NCBI GenBank assembly: GCA_035048495.1
Contig: CM068542.1
Coordinates: 37,477,109-37,541,108 of the forward strand
DNA length: 64,000 nucleotides
Source of the DNA: Euptelea pleiosperma
Lineage: Eukaryota > Streptophyta > Magnoliopsida > Ranunculales > Eupteleaceae
Direction: 5' to 3'
Shown: piece by piece, positions 35,101 to 50,100 of the stretch
Layout of the letters: the number at the start of each line of letters is the position of its first letter
How positions within the stretch are numbered: the stretch's first letter is position 1
The notes under the pieces: generated by a model
Databases searched by the model: none
Told to the model about the DNA's origin: nothing
What the model saw: the letters and a program-made list of their open reading frames with translations, nothing else
Made by a program: the position numbers and the translations under genes

Positions 35101-38100
35101 AGACTTCTTTCACTGTATGACATTTGAATTAGAATGTGATTCCACAACCATAGAAAGACTAAGCAGACCACCAAAAACATCACTTGTGTTGGCTAGGAAC
35201 TCAGCCCAGTATTCCATGAAGCACAATATGCAACAAAGCTGACAAAACCAGCAGCCCCACTTAACCTTGCTTCTATAGTGCTATGCAAGGAAATAAATTT
35301 CACGAAATTATCGAAATATTTCGCGAAAGATTTCCATTTTCTAGGTTACCGACAGGAAAGAATACTTACGTCGAAATAATGTTAAATTTCCCGAAATATT
35401 TCCATTCATGTCGAAATATTTCGCGTGAACAGTAAATTTCGATCAATTGACAATGTAAATATGTATTATTTCAGTCGAAATGTTTCGACATGCATGGAAA
35501 CATTTCAATCGTAGGTAGGAAACATTTCATTTTGAGCTCAAAACCGCTATAAATCTCATATTTGATCCATTTAATCCCTTTCCATACATTTTGTTTATAC
35601 AAATGATCATTCCATTGTAGATTTTTTGGTTCGTGGATTTTTTGGTTCATGAAAACATTGGGAGTTTTTTCAAATTCAAAATATACATAAAGATAAAATT
35701 TCTTGCTACAAATAAATAGGTTAGGTGTAAATTCATTAAATTTATGAATCTATGATGCATTTATACTAGATTTGTGCACGGATTGAAAATCGTTTAGGGT
35801 GAAAATTTGGAATTTGGGAAAAACTCCAATTTCATTGGTTTTTACTCTAAACATCCATGATTGTGCATAAATTGATTATATGTTGCATAACTTAGCCCGT
35901 TCTACAAGTTGGTTGGGTTAAAAAAAATTATCCCTAAATTTTTTTTTCAAATAAAAAATTAAACGTTCAAAAAATTAAATAAATATTATAAGTTAATAGT
36001 AAGTAGGTTTTCTAAAATTACATATAATGTTAAGAAATTAATGTAAGTGAATAAGGATTTGTTAATATATTACTTTATGACTTTTTTATAATTAGCAATT
36101 AAATAATAGTTATATAATTAAATTAAACCTTGACTAATTAAAGATACTTGTCGCGACATATTATAGACCATTATGGTCATTCATTTCCACACTACATATG
36201 GTTGTATATTATGGTTTGAAAGTTTATGAGTGTGTTTTTGTGCTTGTTTCATCATTTCACAAACTTTCCACAAACATTTCCACAATATTTCCATCATTTC
36301 CAGATTATTTCTATCATTTCCACGAAAAATGTATTATTTCCACACTGGTCGAAATATTTCCACGAAATATTTCCATTTTTAGACTGGTCGAAATAAACCT
36401 CGAAACCGAAATTTATTTCCTTGGTGCTATGTCATCCACAAGTCTATAATCCAAACCTTGCTACTATAGGACTTCCATACAAAATTGTATTTGTCCATCC
36501 TCAAATTCATCAGTCGTGGATGAAAAATTGTGCTAAGATTATTGCATACCAAGATTTGATGAAGTTTAGAGGAAAAAAATCCAACCCTTTTGATTCAAGC
36601 ACATCCTTTTATCAAGCAAAAATAAAGCCATAGTTGGGTTAATCATCCTTTTATCGAAATAGATGACATGTTGTGCTTTAGCACAACTCTTTTCTCTAAA
36701 CTTCTCCATCGACTAAGTAGATAGCCCCAACAGTTGATCTCCCAAGAAAAAAGCCAAACTAATTCTTCGATAAGCTAGTTTTTTTAACTAAATCTTTGCT
36801 CCATGATCCTCTCCTACAAGTTCATATTGTGGTTCTTTAGTTTGATCCTGCAATAGTTAGGTCAAATTTATGTGTCTCCTTTGTTCGTTTATATAAGTAC
36901 AACACTAATTCTCTATATATCCGGCATTTTCTTAGTCTTCAAGATCTTGTTGAACAGTCAATCAAGATAACCCAATTTCTCCATTGCATTTCTACACCTC
37001 TGTTGGAATATCATCTTGTCCATAGGCCATTCTTGTCTTCTTCCTAGCAGGAGTTCCGTTCACTTTAGCATCTCATCCTAGTCCTAAACCCCAATTGTAG
37101 TCTTGATCATGGTTTAAAAAAGCATTTACAACACCATTATAATGATAAGGCTTCAACTCCATTACTCTATTTGGTATTTAACGCTAAAAAATGTTAAAAT
37201 GCATCTATTGTTATCATGTCTGCCATCCATTGTTTATGCCAAGTTGTAAAATGATCTCAAAAAATAATAAAATAACAAATATTGACTGTTCTTTGACCCG
37301 TTATAATGGCCACAATGTATTACCTACCCATTATGATGTTATAATGGTCTCTTCTAATACATATGTCTATAATTTTTGAAGTAAAAAAAACTCAGCCTTT
37401 CCTAAATTTCTTCATCCTTCGCCAAAACTCTCTAATCTTCACCCTTGATGCATCTAACATGATCTAAGTCTAGCTTTCCTCCCTCTCATCCTTGCAAGAG
37501 TGCAAACATCTTTCTCAGCCTCTCTTGTGCCAAACTTACTAACAAGGTCATCATACATTATGTTTGCTACAATTAAAACTTTCTTAGCTTTCTTTTTAGC
37601 ACTTCTATATCTTCGAAATTTTCTCTGTTTCCATTCCCATGCCAAAATTTTGTACCAAAACCTTTTTTCCTAAATAGCATTATGAACCTCATCACTCCGC
37701 CACGAAGTGTCCTTATGTGACTATTTTTCTCTTTAACTTCTTCAAAAACGTATTTCGCCACTAAATTAATATAGTTGGCCATTTCTTAGTATCCATTTTA
37801 ATACGTATATAATTTAAATCAGTCCTAACCCAAACAATCAGATTCCATTGTCTAGACTCTAAATCACTTTTGAAAAGAGTCCTATGATTTCTTTCAAATC
37901 TCACAACTCATCTTTGAATCATAGATCCTATCAAATCCTATGAATCAAGTTGAAAACAAGTGTTACTGTTTGAGTGAAACTGTGAATCCCATTTTCTTGT
38001 CTGTATGTAATTTACTATCAAAAAATGGTGAAATAAGTGGATATCATTTGGAACATTGCACTTACACACATCTGAAGTATAGAACGAACATACAAAGTTA

Positions 38101-41100
38101 AATTGTTATGTCAGCAAAAATAAACACGTGTTAACATTCGACTGGTTGTCAAGCGTCCCATCGATTGGATCTCGATTTTTATTGTCAGACAATTGTACTG
38201 GTATGATTGTGACGAGTGTCATCACTTAATGGCCAAGCTAGGTTATAAATACTGCAGTATTTTCTATTTGTTTTCACCATTTTACTGTGTTCAAAAGTCG
38301 GCACCTCCGAAATCTGTAGATCAGTGTTTTAAAAATCGATTTGAGGCTCGCCTCCGGGAGAGGCTTTTCCAAAACACCGTGAGGCTTATGAAAAAAGCTT
38401 AAAAACTTGTGAGGCGTATGCTTCGTCCACTAAGACTTTAAAAAAGGCTTATGCCTTGCACCTTTCTTAATGCCCCTACCAAAGGCGTGCACCTTACATG
38501 CATATGCTAGTGGGGGTAACCATATCTTATAAAATTCAATTTATGTCCTCTGCTTTTTCCTTTTTTCCCCTAAATCATAGTTGAATAATAACAAACTATT
38601 CTAGGTTAAATAAATGCAACAAAAGCATCTCTTTTCCAAAATGAAATACATTTAGCTCATGCTAGGGCATTCCTCATAAGCGACGTGCTACAGCAACAGT
38701 CTAAAAGAGATTTAGTCTGTTCCATCCTCCATACAGTACTTTGTTAAGTTGTTAAACACAACTATAATCGTTTCATAGTCTTTCCTCTAATAAGTTTAAT
38801 GTTATTTGATAGCTGCATGGTGTATAGAAATGTTTTCTCGTATTTTTTATGTATCCCTTTTTTTTATTTTTATGGAAATCGAAGAACTTATATATAATTA
38901 AAATAATATATTATTGTAAACGTGTACAAACGTGTCTGCTGTCGGGCTTTTTAAAAGTGCTGTGTCAGACAGGTCGTATATGTGTCAAACACCAACATTC
39001 ATCTACACTTTAACATAAAATATATTGTTCTTAAATTTTTTAGTCGATTATGAAGAGTACGCGTAATATATGAATATTATACTTTACTAAAAAAGAACAT
39101 ATTAGAAGCTCTAAGCTTGCATATCATCATCTACGCCTTATCCCAAATGTTTGGGGTCGGCAATATGAATACTATTTCGCCATTCTAAAGATTCAATAAA
39201 TATATGCAGTTTGAGTAGTTGTGTACCTCTTTGAATTCCCTTCAGTAACCTGTCATCTTTCCTGTAGTTCTTAACTGGCAAAGAAACCAGCTTAGCAGCT
39301 CCAGAACCAACAGCGAACAATGACCGAATAGGAGGAAGGCCTTGCAAACATTTACGAATCTACATTGTAGAACATATGCTTCATTAATATCAAGTAACAG
39401 TGCTGACATGGCAGAATGCTGATGAAATCTTTAGGGTTCTCAAGAAGTAGATAAATTTAGTTAAAACCTGATTCTGTGAAATATCTTCCAACCACTCCCC
39501 CGCTATTGTTTCACAGACACTGCTCCAGCCATATATACCAACAGCATTAACGTGTTTGAGCTGTAGCTCAATGCCCTGCACCAAAATTTGTCAAATACCA
39601 TAAGAACTTTGCATTCTCAAATGCTCAATCACATGGGCACTCACATGTCCACAATTTCAGTGTGAGAAAGCAAAAGGTGGGTGAATTAGTTTAAAATATT
39701 ATGTAACAAAATTACAAAATGATGCACAGGTATTTGAAGAGACGGTTAAACTCTGAAAATTACTTTAAAATGGCATTTTCAGAAGTTGTCAAGTTTTCTT
39801 TAACAAGTAACCAAAATTGTTAGTTATCAAAAAGACGACATATATCAATTAGGGAGGAGAGCTCCCTGCATACATTGAAGCACTATTTATACACCATTTA
39901 GCAAGAAGACCAGTCAAATCATTAGTGTACCTTAATGTAATTAGCTGTAACCTGTAAGTAAAGTCATGAGATACATAATTAGACATATATGACCTATATA
40001 ACAGGAACCTTATTTTGATGAATCATAATAAGATCTTCCGATATGTTGTAATTAGAAGGGATAATTATAATATTGTGCGTTCAAAACCCCTTACAATATA
40101 AACATATAAACAAAATGTCTTAATATCTATCAGTACAGACCAATAGTAAAACCCACACAGATCATCCATGGCATTTAGTAGCTCCCCTTGTCATTTACAG
40201 GCATAAATCAAACAATGCCATATCTACCACATCAAAAAGCTTAAAAACAGTTCGCATATGCACAGTCCAAAACAAACTTAAATGTGATAACCCTTTGAAC
40301 AGCATAAGAAAAACCCAACATTGCAATCAAAGTTGACTCTCCAATTTAGCATCAAATTTGACAAACTTAAAAGTTAATACCTTCCCACAATTTCATGTTA
40401 CGTACAAAGCTACAATTTCAGCTTACTACTAACCACAATTAAGCATCCATTCAAAATCACAATTTTTAAAATGTTTTAAGTACTGTACCTTCCAGGAAAC
40501 TAGGTTAACCAGTTGTACATAATTCCCTCCTCGTAATGCTGCTAGATCGACACGGCGAGGACTGTAATCCACCCGAACATCAACAGGCCATATGTCAAAT
40601 TTCTGAAACAAAAATAGGACTATATAAGAGCAGCACATTTGACAAAATTCAAAACCTAAGTACTCAAGGTAAGAGTTCATAGCACAACTTATCCTACAAC
40701 ACTCATGGTTTGCTACCGGACTGACTGTACAATACAGCAGAAGAAATGATAAGATTCATATGGTAAATGATGGATAAGCAGCGCAATCAAATTAAGTTTC
40801 ATAATGCAAATGGGTGGACAAACTGCCAGTGGAATAACTGCTCATTTATGAAAATGATCTCATATGATATGGAAAGGAAAAAAGAAGGCATAATGGAGCA
40901 TGAACAAAAGTGAGTGATTATCTCTATAGGCAACTCCAATGACTAAGAAAAAGGGTACTGGCAAATTCAGATTGGAAGGAAAAGCTCAAAAAAATGGTCA
41001 AAAGTGTTGAATCTAAACTCCAATAATAGGAAAGGTGAAGCGGAAAGGTACACAACCTAAACACGACAAAGTAAAGTACTTGCCTGGAAATAAGGAAGCA

Positions 41101-44100
41101 ATGCCTCATCTGCAATAGTATGCTCTCCAAATTCACTACTACTCGTTGGCAACATTCTTGACCCACCCAAATCATGAGGAAGACTTGGAGACTGGTCGAC
41201 CGATGAGCCCTTTTCCCCAAAGAAGCTGATGAGAAAATCAAGTTGGTCTTGATCAAGATGCAATAGCATAGGAAGGAATGCAACGCGTAACCTGGGGAAA
41301 AACAAAAACACTTGAGTAGAAGTACCACACATCACTGTTCATGGTTAAAAGATGGTGAATCTAGAAGGTACACTTATAATTCTTGACATAATTTCTAAAT
41401 CCTTCAACAACATAGTCAGAGGAAGAAAACATGAAGTCAAGTCAAACTTATGCTGTAAAATTACATAATAACCGAAGATCAACTGTATTTTGCTTGCGCT
41501 TGAAGATTTTCTTGGGGTGACATTGGTGAACTTCATCAGCAATATGGGCAACATTGTTAAGAGTTGGCAGTTGAAGATCAAGCAAAGACTTCTTGGAATA
41601 GGATGGAACATGGTGGTATTAAACTTTATTTTGATGGGAGCTCTCTAGGGAATCTGGGACCTTCTGGTGGCAGAGGTGAGATCGCTTCTTCAAGGTCTTC
41701 AAATTTTTAAAGAAAATTTCTCGGGCACGTTGGAGGTGGCAGGGGATTCAGCTAACACTATACGTGGGATGAAAAATGAACAGGATGGGCCATGGAGATC
41801 AGAAAACATGTTTGAGCATACCAGGGAGTTAGCCAAAAGGTGGACTTGTATCTTCTTTCATACCATTAGGGGAGCAAATGATTTAGCCAATTCCTTAGCT
41901 AAAGATGGTGTATATAGAAACTTTTTGTTTATTAGGAACTCGCTTTCCTATCTTGTAATTACATTTACTTTTCATTAATATATTTTTTTCAACAAAATGA
42001 GTGTGACTATGGAATTAAGATTGGAATTCTTGAGTTTAATGGTCAATTAGAACTAACATTTTTCTTGATTGTGTTATCATGTGTGGAGAATGTTTCCACT
42101 CTCTTTGACAGCTACTAGGTTTTGGGGATTCACCTTGACTTAATGAACGGACCTTTTTGTGAAAATGAAGGAGACTAGAGCTTGGAGCGATAACAGCTTG
42201 GGAAAAGATAAAATATTTTTTCAATAAGTGTTTTTAGAGACATTTTTGGGAAGCTACGAGACCTTAAACAATAAAATATGTTGATATGGGAGTATAAAGA
42301 AGCCTTTTAGGTAGAGTTTGGGATTGCGGCGACCCGGGCAGATAGCTTATTGTTGTAATCAATGGGTAAAAACTATGTGTTTGGATATTTTAGGAGTGTC
42401 ATTTTGATAATATATTAAAGACTAGAAGGGTAATGTTGTTATATAGAAAAGTTATTTTAGTCTTAGAAGCGATTGTTTCATCACTTAGAAAAGTTATTAA
42501 ATTAATAAAGTTTCACTTAAGTTTAGAACTACAGTCCGCAATGCACATAAGCATTAAGCAGAAGCAGTTTTTCAGTTGCTTCTGCTTTTACTCAAAAACC
42601 CACACTGCAATAAGCAGCTTTTCTGAACGCAGCCTTACAAGCTTTTCTCACAAAGCAATTTTTTGAAAACGTGTTAAACAGCATCTCCATGGGCATGCTT
42701 AAACAGTCGCCGAGGGCATGGTTTGAAAGATTTATCCTAGCAGTGAAGAAGTTGGGTTACGCTCATGGTTTAAAATTTCGGAATGTTTCGTATGTTTCGT
42801 TTCGTTTCGTAATGTTTCGGTTTGTTTCGCCGAGACAAACCGAGACGATCCGATACAATCCAAAAAAATAAAAATATAATTTAATGATTTTGAAATTTTG
42901 AATAATATTTCGTAATGTTTCGGAAATTTCGTTTTTTCAATGTTTCGTGAATGTTTCGTTTCGTTTCGAAGTTTGTCTCGATTTTTCACTTGACCGAGAC
43001 ATTCCTCCGAAACGAAATTTTAAACCTTAGTTACACTCAAAGTAAAGCAGATCATACCATATTTGTGAAGCACCAGGGGAAGAGCACTACGGCTCTTATT
43101 GTCTATGTCGATGATTATTCTTACGGGAAATGATGCCGAAGAGGTGCTTAAACTGAAAAACCACTTAGCAGGGGAGTTTGAAACGAAAGATCTACTCTCA
43201 AGTACTTTCTAGGTATAGAGGTTGCAAGATCAAGTCAATGAATATTTATCTTTCAAAGGAAGTATGTCCTAGATCTATTGAAAGATTTTGGAAAGTTGGG
43301 AGCTAAGCCAGTGGAGACTCCTATAGAACAGAACCACAAGTTGGGCAATTTAAGTAGTAAGATCCTACAGGATGTGGGAAGTTTCCAAAGGCTAGTTGGA
43401 AGACTGATTTATCTCTCCCTGACGCGGCCTAACATTGCCTATGTTGTTAGTGTGATTAGCCAGTACATGCACTCACCCAAGGAGATCCACTTAGAGGCAA
43501 CACACAGGATTTTGAAGTACCTGAAGTCTGCCCCTAGCAGAGATCTTCTCTTCAAGAACAATGGTCACATGAAGATAGAATCCTACACTGATGCAGACTG
43601 GGTGGGTGCCAAGGATGACAGGAGATCTACCTCGGGCTATTACACCTTTGTTGGGGGCAATCTAGTTACTCGGAGAAGCAAGAAGCAACCTGTAGTTGCC
43701 AAATTCATAGCAAAAGCAGAGTTTAGGGCAATAGCCCATGGCTTGTGTAAGACAGTAAGATGCTCTGGTTGAAGATGTTGGTTGCTGAACTTGGCTTCTC
43801 TATCTCTGGGTCTATAAGTGTATACTGAGACAATAAGGCAGCGATCAGCTTTGCTTACGAGTCACAACCCAATCCGGCATGATCGGGCCAAGCATATCGA
43901 AGTGGATCGGCACTTCATTCAATAAAAGATTGTCTCTAGAGAAGTATGTACACCTTTTGAGAAAACATATGAGCAAGTTGCAGATGTCTTCACCAAAGGT
44001 GTTCCCAGTAGGCACTTCACAAATGTTTATGCAAGTTGGGCATGAGAGAGATCTATGCGCCAACTTGAGGGGGAGTGTTATTAGATGCTTATTTTTTACA

Positions 44101-47100
44101 TATTTTGTAGTCTTGTAAATATCCTTTGGTGTGAGGGGTATACTTATCTTTGTAAATGGTTCTCACATATAAATAAGATTTATGGAGTCATGTGACCTAA
44201 GCACATGACATCCTTCTCTCCATTTTTCTCTCCTCTCTCTTCTCTCTTTGACTCTCTAAACCTAATCCTAATCTACAATTCAACTGCAGGCAATAGGGTT
44301 TGGTTTTGGCACGATGTTTGGTGTGGTGATACAGCTTTCATGGCAGATTTCCCTCAGCTCTTTATCCTCTCAGACAAGATACTTGGTACAGTGAAGGAGC
44401 TAACAGTGGAAGAGGGGAGTGCTACCTCTTGGGACTTCGGCTTCAGGCGGAACCTGAACGACTGGGAAATCCCCAGCTTGGCGGCCCTTCTCCTTAAATA
44501 AGAAGGGGAGCCTCTAGACTGCTCCAGAGAGGATGCCATTCTATGGAAGGGCAGGTCCGACGGTCGCTTCTCGGTGCATTCGTTCTACGAGGTGTTGGAC
44601 AGGTCTTCGAGATCTGCTTTGACCCCCTCTATTTGTCTCTCATCTCCGATGACTAGGGTGTGGGGGTCGAAGGTTCCCTCAAAAGTAGTGTTTTTCGTTT
44701 GGTGCGCCTCCTTGGGGAAGGTACCCATCTTGGATAACCTTATCAAAAGGAATTGGGTGATGGCCAATTATTGTTTTATGTGCAAGGAAGTTGGGGAGTC
44801 GGTTAATCATTTTTTGTTGTATTGCAAGATAGCTTGGGAGATATGGAGTCTCTTCTTTGCCTCTTTCGGGATTAGCTAGGTCCAGCTGGAATTGGTCATC
44901 GATACTTTGAGCAGTCGGACGAGTCTTTGCTTCCCTCCTTGTAGCCGTCGGCTATGGAGTCTTTTGCCTTTTGCGGTTTGGTGGGGTATTTGGAAGGAGA
45001 GGAACAAAAGGGCTTTTGAGGGGAAGGAGGCTTCTTATTTCAACATCATTCTCTCTATCAAAGTGCTTCATTTCTTTTGGTCCAAGCTCATTGAGGAGTG
45101 CAAAGGCTTGTCTTTTGATGATTTTGTGTTTAGATGGGACTCTATTATGTATAGGGGTTCCTAGGCCTTTGGCTGGTTTTTCGTTTTAGGAGGTTTTCTT
45201 GTCCTCCTTTGCTTTTGCTTTTGCTTTTGCTTGTATCCTTTTTCTTCATTAATGAATTTCTACCTTATCAAAAAGAAAAGTCAAGGTTTTCTATCAATTT
45301 GGATTGCATTTGATGGGCCAAAGAAAGAAAGAACCATGTTGTTGTTGATAGGGGAAATATTATTAATTTCACATTCAGATGATCAGTAGAGACTTTTACA
45401 ACCATCAGAGACTAAGGAAAAGTATTTAACCATGGATTAAAACATGGGTATGCCAAGTGGGTGTCAAATTCAATACCTATTTTGATCATGCCGTTTGTGT
45501 GATATGGATGTCTATGATTCCTTCTAAGACAACCGTAGCAGTACAATGTTGACGCCATACAATTTTTAAGAAAAAACAACAAACTCAAAAAAGATGGCAG
45601 ATAATTCATGTTGTGCCCTCAGTCCCCAAGGACCGTAATAAAAAAAAAAGCGCAAGTTTTATAGTGAAGAGCCAATCGTGGAACTAATAGGAAAAGCATT
45701 CACAAAATTCAAGGGGGAGTTTTTTCAAATCCCGAGGTTTTGTTGCAAGAGCATCCCCAACCAATTTCAGCAAAGGGGTATTTTCATCCAGGTTATGATT
45801 ATTGTTATACTATATCAACCACCCCCATGAAAGAACCATGTGGATCCCATAAGGAGTTTCTAGAAGAGGATGTCTCGCTGCTATTTAGTTAGTTTCTAAA
45901 GAAGTGTAATAGGTTTGGGAAATCTTCATTTGTAATTTAAGTAGGGTAGTATTAGGAAAACCCAAGGTTTTAATTTCGACCGAAATGTCAAAATTTCGGT
46001 TTCGGTGAGTACCAAAATCCCCGAAACATAGCTTTCTACACCGAAATCTGAAAATTTCGCCCGAAATTTCGGTTTTTGACCTCACCGAAATTGTTACCAA
46101 AACCGAAATTTAAAACCTTGGGAAAACCCTTTTCTTATTGCTGGAGTAAGGATATTGAGTAGTCTACAAATCGCGAATGGGTGAATGATGTTGGTGATCC
46201 CGAAAATTACGTTTTATGTATGAGAATTGATTAATAAGAGGCTTTTTAAGTCATTGTGTTCACAATGCAGCCCTTTTAGGGGGTTTTTCAAGTTTGTATT
46301 TATATGTAACAGAAATACTATATTACTTTCCAGTATGAGTGAAATAGTTGGAGAAAAAGTTCCCGATATATGAAGATTCTCTATTTACACCTTCTCTTGC
46401 TAGAGAGTCCACCACATCATTGGCACCCTCCGTGTGAAAGAAATCCCCACACTAGCTCTTTTATGTGGCATGTGATCTACCACATTAACGAGCCTCCAAG
46501 GATATGTAGCATCAAATACCGGCACAGCTGCTGGTGTTACTCAAATCACCTTTTACTACCAAAGGACCCTCAAAATTATCCCTGAATACTTTTAAACCAT
46601 AAAGCATAGCTTTGATCTCCGCTTCAATAAAAACAGCCTTCAATTGGACCGAATTAGATTTAAAATTTTCACCATGCGTATTCTTGGAAACAATGCCTAT
46701 GCCTGCCAAACCGGGGGATCTAAGGGCTCTACCATCAAAACTGAGCTTTAACCATTCAAGGCTTCTATAATATCCTTATAACTTCTTGATTTTGACAATC
46801 GAACAAAAGATTATCCCAACTTACTAAGAAATTCGTCATAAAGAACCCTCAAATTTTCAACGCCAAACACCTGTTGACAACCACTTTACTCTAAAAGCTT
46901 AAGCTGTTAGATGGAGCTTAACCATGTATATCAAAGGATAACGCACAAATTGCATTACAATACCACCAATGTATTCTGGTTCTTCTCGTCAAAAATTCTT
47001 CTATTCTTCTCCTTCCATAACCCCCCAACAAATCATGCAAGGAAGTATCTTAACCTTCTTAGGAATATTGCCTCTAGGCTATGGCGAAAAATTGGCCAAG

Positions 47101-50100
47101 GCCTACCCAAAAGTAATACCTTGGGCATAACCCAAGGAATACTAAAGAGCCTCAAAAAGTTGCTCCAAACCTCAAGCTTAGCTGCAATAGATAATAGATG
47201 ATTGATGAGTTCCTCCTCCCTCCTGCGCATAACGCACCTATTTGACATAAAATGCCTTCTTTAGCTTATTTTTTCTTTATAAAAAGACTAGCATTGCAGT
47301 CTTCTCATAATCCCAGACCAGCAACTTATTCCTCCAATCAAGATGGCTGTTTTGAGGCGTTGTATTTGCTGTTGCAGCCCAGCAAGGTAGAAACTATCAT
47401 CCATTAGCAGCAACTTGAATATAGTTAGTAGCGATCACATCAGTACAGTTAGTAGTGATCACATCATTTTGAGTCAACCCATGACAGTCCAAATCCAATG
47501 GTTACAGAAAAATCAATATGACTAAGCCAAATATCGGACACCACTGTGCTCACTGAACTCACACCGAGTTTTACACTCTCTGAGTAGGCCTCCAGTATTC
47601 GGATTTTAAACCATGATCAAAATGCATTGCATCATGAAGTTTTCAATCTAAAACATTTATGTATTTTATCAGTTATTTTATACATCATATACAATCAAAG
47701 TTAAACCATCTAGTTATATTATTAAGCACATCATCTCTATATTAGAGGGATGTAGCTCTTCTAGGATTATTACTCCTCAAACATTATAAATAGCTATGCC
47801 CTTTCTTTTGGATGTCAACACGTCAGCACAGACATGCGTGTCGACACGTCCCGGCCACAGCCTGACACATACAGCAGTGTCACCCTTTATTTTAAAGAGT
47901 TTTCTAACAATGATTTCTAAGATAGGGCTGGTGTATTCTGTCCTCTATACACTGATTTAGTAAGTTGTTAAAATACAACTATATTTGATTGTCTTCCCTC
48001 TTACAAATCTACTTAGTCTTATATTTTATTAAGTTATTGAATAGCTCCGTGGTGTATGAAAATGTTTCCTTTACTTTTGATAATTGATATATTTTTCCTC
48101 GTTTTTATTTGAAAAACTTCTGATTTAACAAACTAAAATATCCTATTAAAATACATGTGCATAGACGTGTCATTATTCAGGCTTCTCGAAGGTGCCCTCT
48201 TAAACACCTAGTATCTTTGTCATACACTGACACACATGTCCGTCTCATTGCTGCATAAATAAATGGTAGATCTGAGGTCTAAGCCTAGATGCACAACACA
48301 TTTAACAACAAACTATGCAACCAATAGTATGATTAGTATCATAAAAACTAAAAAATTTAAAAAGACATTTCTTCTTTGCAGGTATCTAACAAACAAGAAG
48401 ATAACTGAAAAATGTAAACAAATTATAAATGACTCTATAGTTTTCCCCAGATCTATTATTAAATATTGGACAGATACCATCTAAGAGTAAGATTCACATC
48501 TAGTATAAATCTAGTGGATCAAATCATTAAGTAAATTGAAATTAAAGGCGAATAGACAAAACAAACTCCAAACATACCGGTACTCCTCAAGAGGAGTTAA
48601 AGGATCTGGCCTGACAGCTTCCAAGTCCAACTTGAATGCTTTTGAGGAGGATTGTCTAGGATGATCCTTTGAATGATAATATCCTAGCACCTTCAAATCA
48701 ACCAGATTTTATGAGCAATTTTCAGATGAATGTATCTTAGACAATGAGGATGTAAGTAGAAATGTAAGACAGTAAATTAAATGTCCTAATAGTAGTGAGC
48801 TCTACCAACTTCCAAGGTGCATTCCTGCTGTTGTCATCAAGATGAAAATCCTGAACCGAGAGAGAAAGCTTTGATGCACATATTCCACCATCGGGAAATG
48901 TGTCATACTGAAGGTCCATCCCAGATAATGTAAGCTCTAGACATACAGTTGTATCTCTTCCCCCTGTGTTTGCAGTAAGCTGAGCATTCTTCCTTGAGTC
49001 CTGCCAGTCAGATCCGGCATACATTCTCCATCTCACATCAATGTTCTTAAGAAGTACCCGTCCTCTTGCATCACAGAACTCATCAGGTCTTGTACAGTTG
49101 ATAGAAGGAAGTCTGCCTTCCCCTAGGAATTGTTTCCCTTCAGGCTGTTCACTTACTTTTGAAAGATGATTTTCTACTATTATCGGCGAAGAATCTTGAT
49201 ACCATCCACTATTTCCACTTCCACTATCCGCATTACCCTCATTCCTGGATTTGCATTTAAGATCTATGTTCAATGAATGGTTGCTTGAAGATAATTCTGA
49301 TAGATGACATAACCCAGACATGTAATGAGCTTCTATAAGTTCTGGAAAGCGGTCCTGCTGTATAGATAAAGTTTGAGTACTTTCCGATCCTGTTCTAGGC
49401 ATTGACCCATCCAAGGAGACGTTGTAAGAAAAAAATTCAGGGGTATTGATATTTAAGTTATACCCCTCTCCAAGAGGACCTCCATCAAGTGAAATATGAG
49501 ATTGCAATTCACATGAATCACCCTGACTGGTCCGATTTACATTCAAGCGAAATGCATCCTCACATATCTCATCCATCAGTCCAACCACTTCATATCTACT
49601 GTTCGGATCTTGACTTGGGAGCTGCACAGAAGAAGGTGATGAGGGAAAACCAGTATCACAGATCTTTGTTTCATTAATGACATCATGCCTATCATTTGCC
49701 TGCCGAACAGTATTCCACCTAGTCTGCAAATGCACTACTGACTCCTGCACATCAATTGCAAAAAGCTGCTGCAGCTGAGCCGCCAAACGAATAAGACCAG
49801 AAGTGGTGTCATGGCACGTATCGAGGTTAATGTGAGAATCAGAACATTCTACTTCCCATAAGAGGCCATTCTTACAGTTCGTTCTCAAAACGGCTTCCAC
49901 AAGGGCTTCCCCTGCAACTTTAACATAGCCAGTCTTGTGAAGATATTCTATGTCATAGGTGCCACTAGCATTTTCAGGCCCAGACAATTCACAAAGAAGA
50001 AGCCCTAGATCTTGCACTCTAATTTTGTAGTCATTGTCCACTGTTTGATTAGAAAGACTCAATGAAGCCGCAGCTAAAAGACAAGCTACGTATTGCTCCC

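Larger units (their letters stand above)
33531..39226 (-). other. ATG2 intron J-K
   Basis: A 5.7-kb intron holding a foldback element (33,791-34,208), a 1.1-kb terminal-inverted-repeat transposon (35,286-36,423), an RTE LINE relic (36,640-37,790) and an RTE tail next to exon J (39,122-39,165). The remaining parts show nothing recognisable. Confidence 0.6.
41292..48577 (-). other. ATG2 intron F-G
   Basis: The largest intron fully inside the window (7.3 kb). It contains an RNase H relic, a 5'-truncated Copia with its 3' LTR, a Mutator-like MITE inside that Copia, an L1-type LINE end abutting the LTR, a second Mutator-like MITE and a minus-strand LINE relic. An hAT-like fragment (TTTGGGATTGCGG ... 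CTGAACGCAGCC) lies about 42,305-42,615. The GTGTC-rich relic lies near 47,815-48,245. Confidence 0.6.

Noticed and set aside
41079..41084. Using the GT in GCAAGT as the exon G donor
   Set aside because: It shifts the frame and creates a stop at the first codon of exon H.
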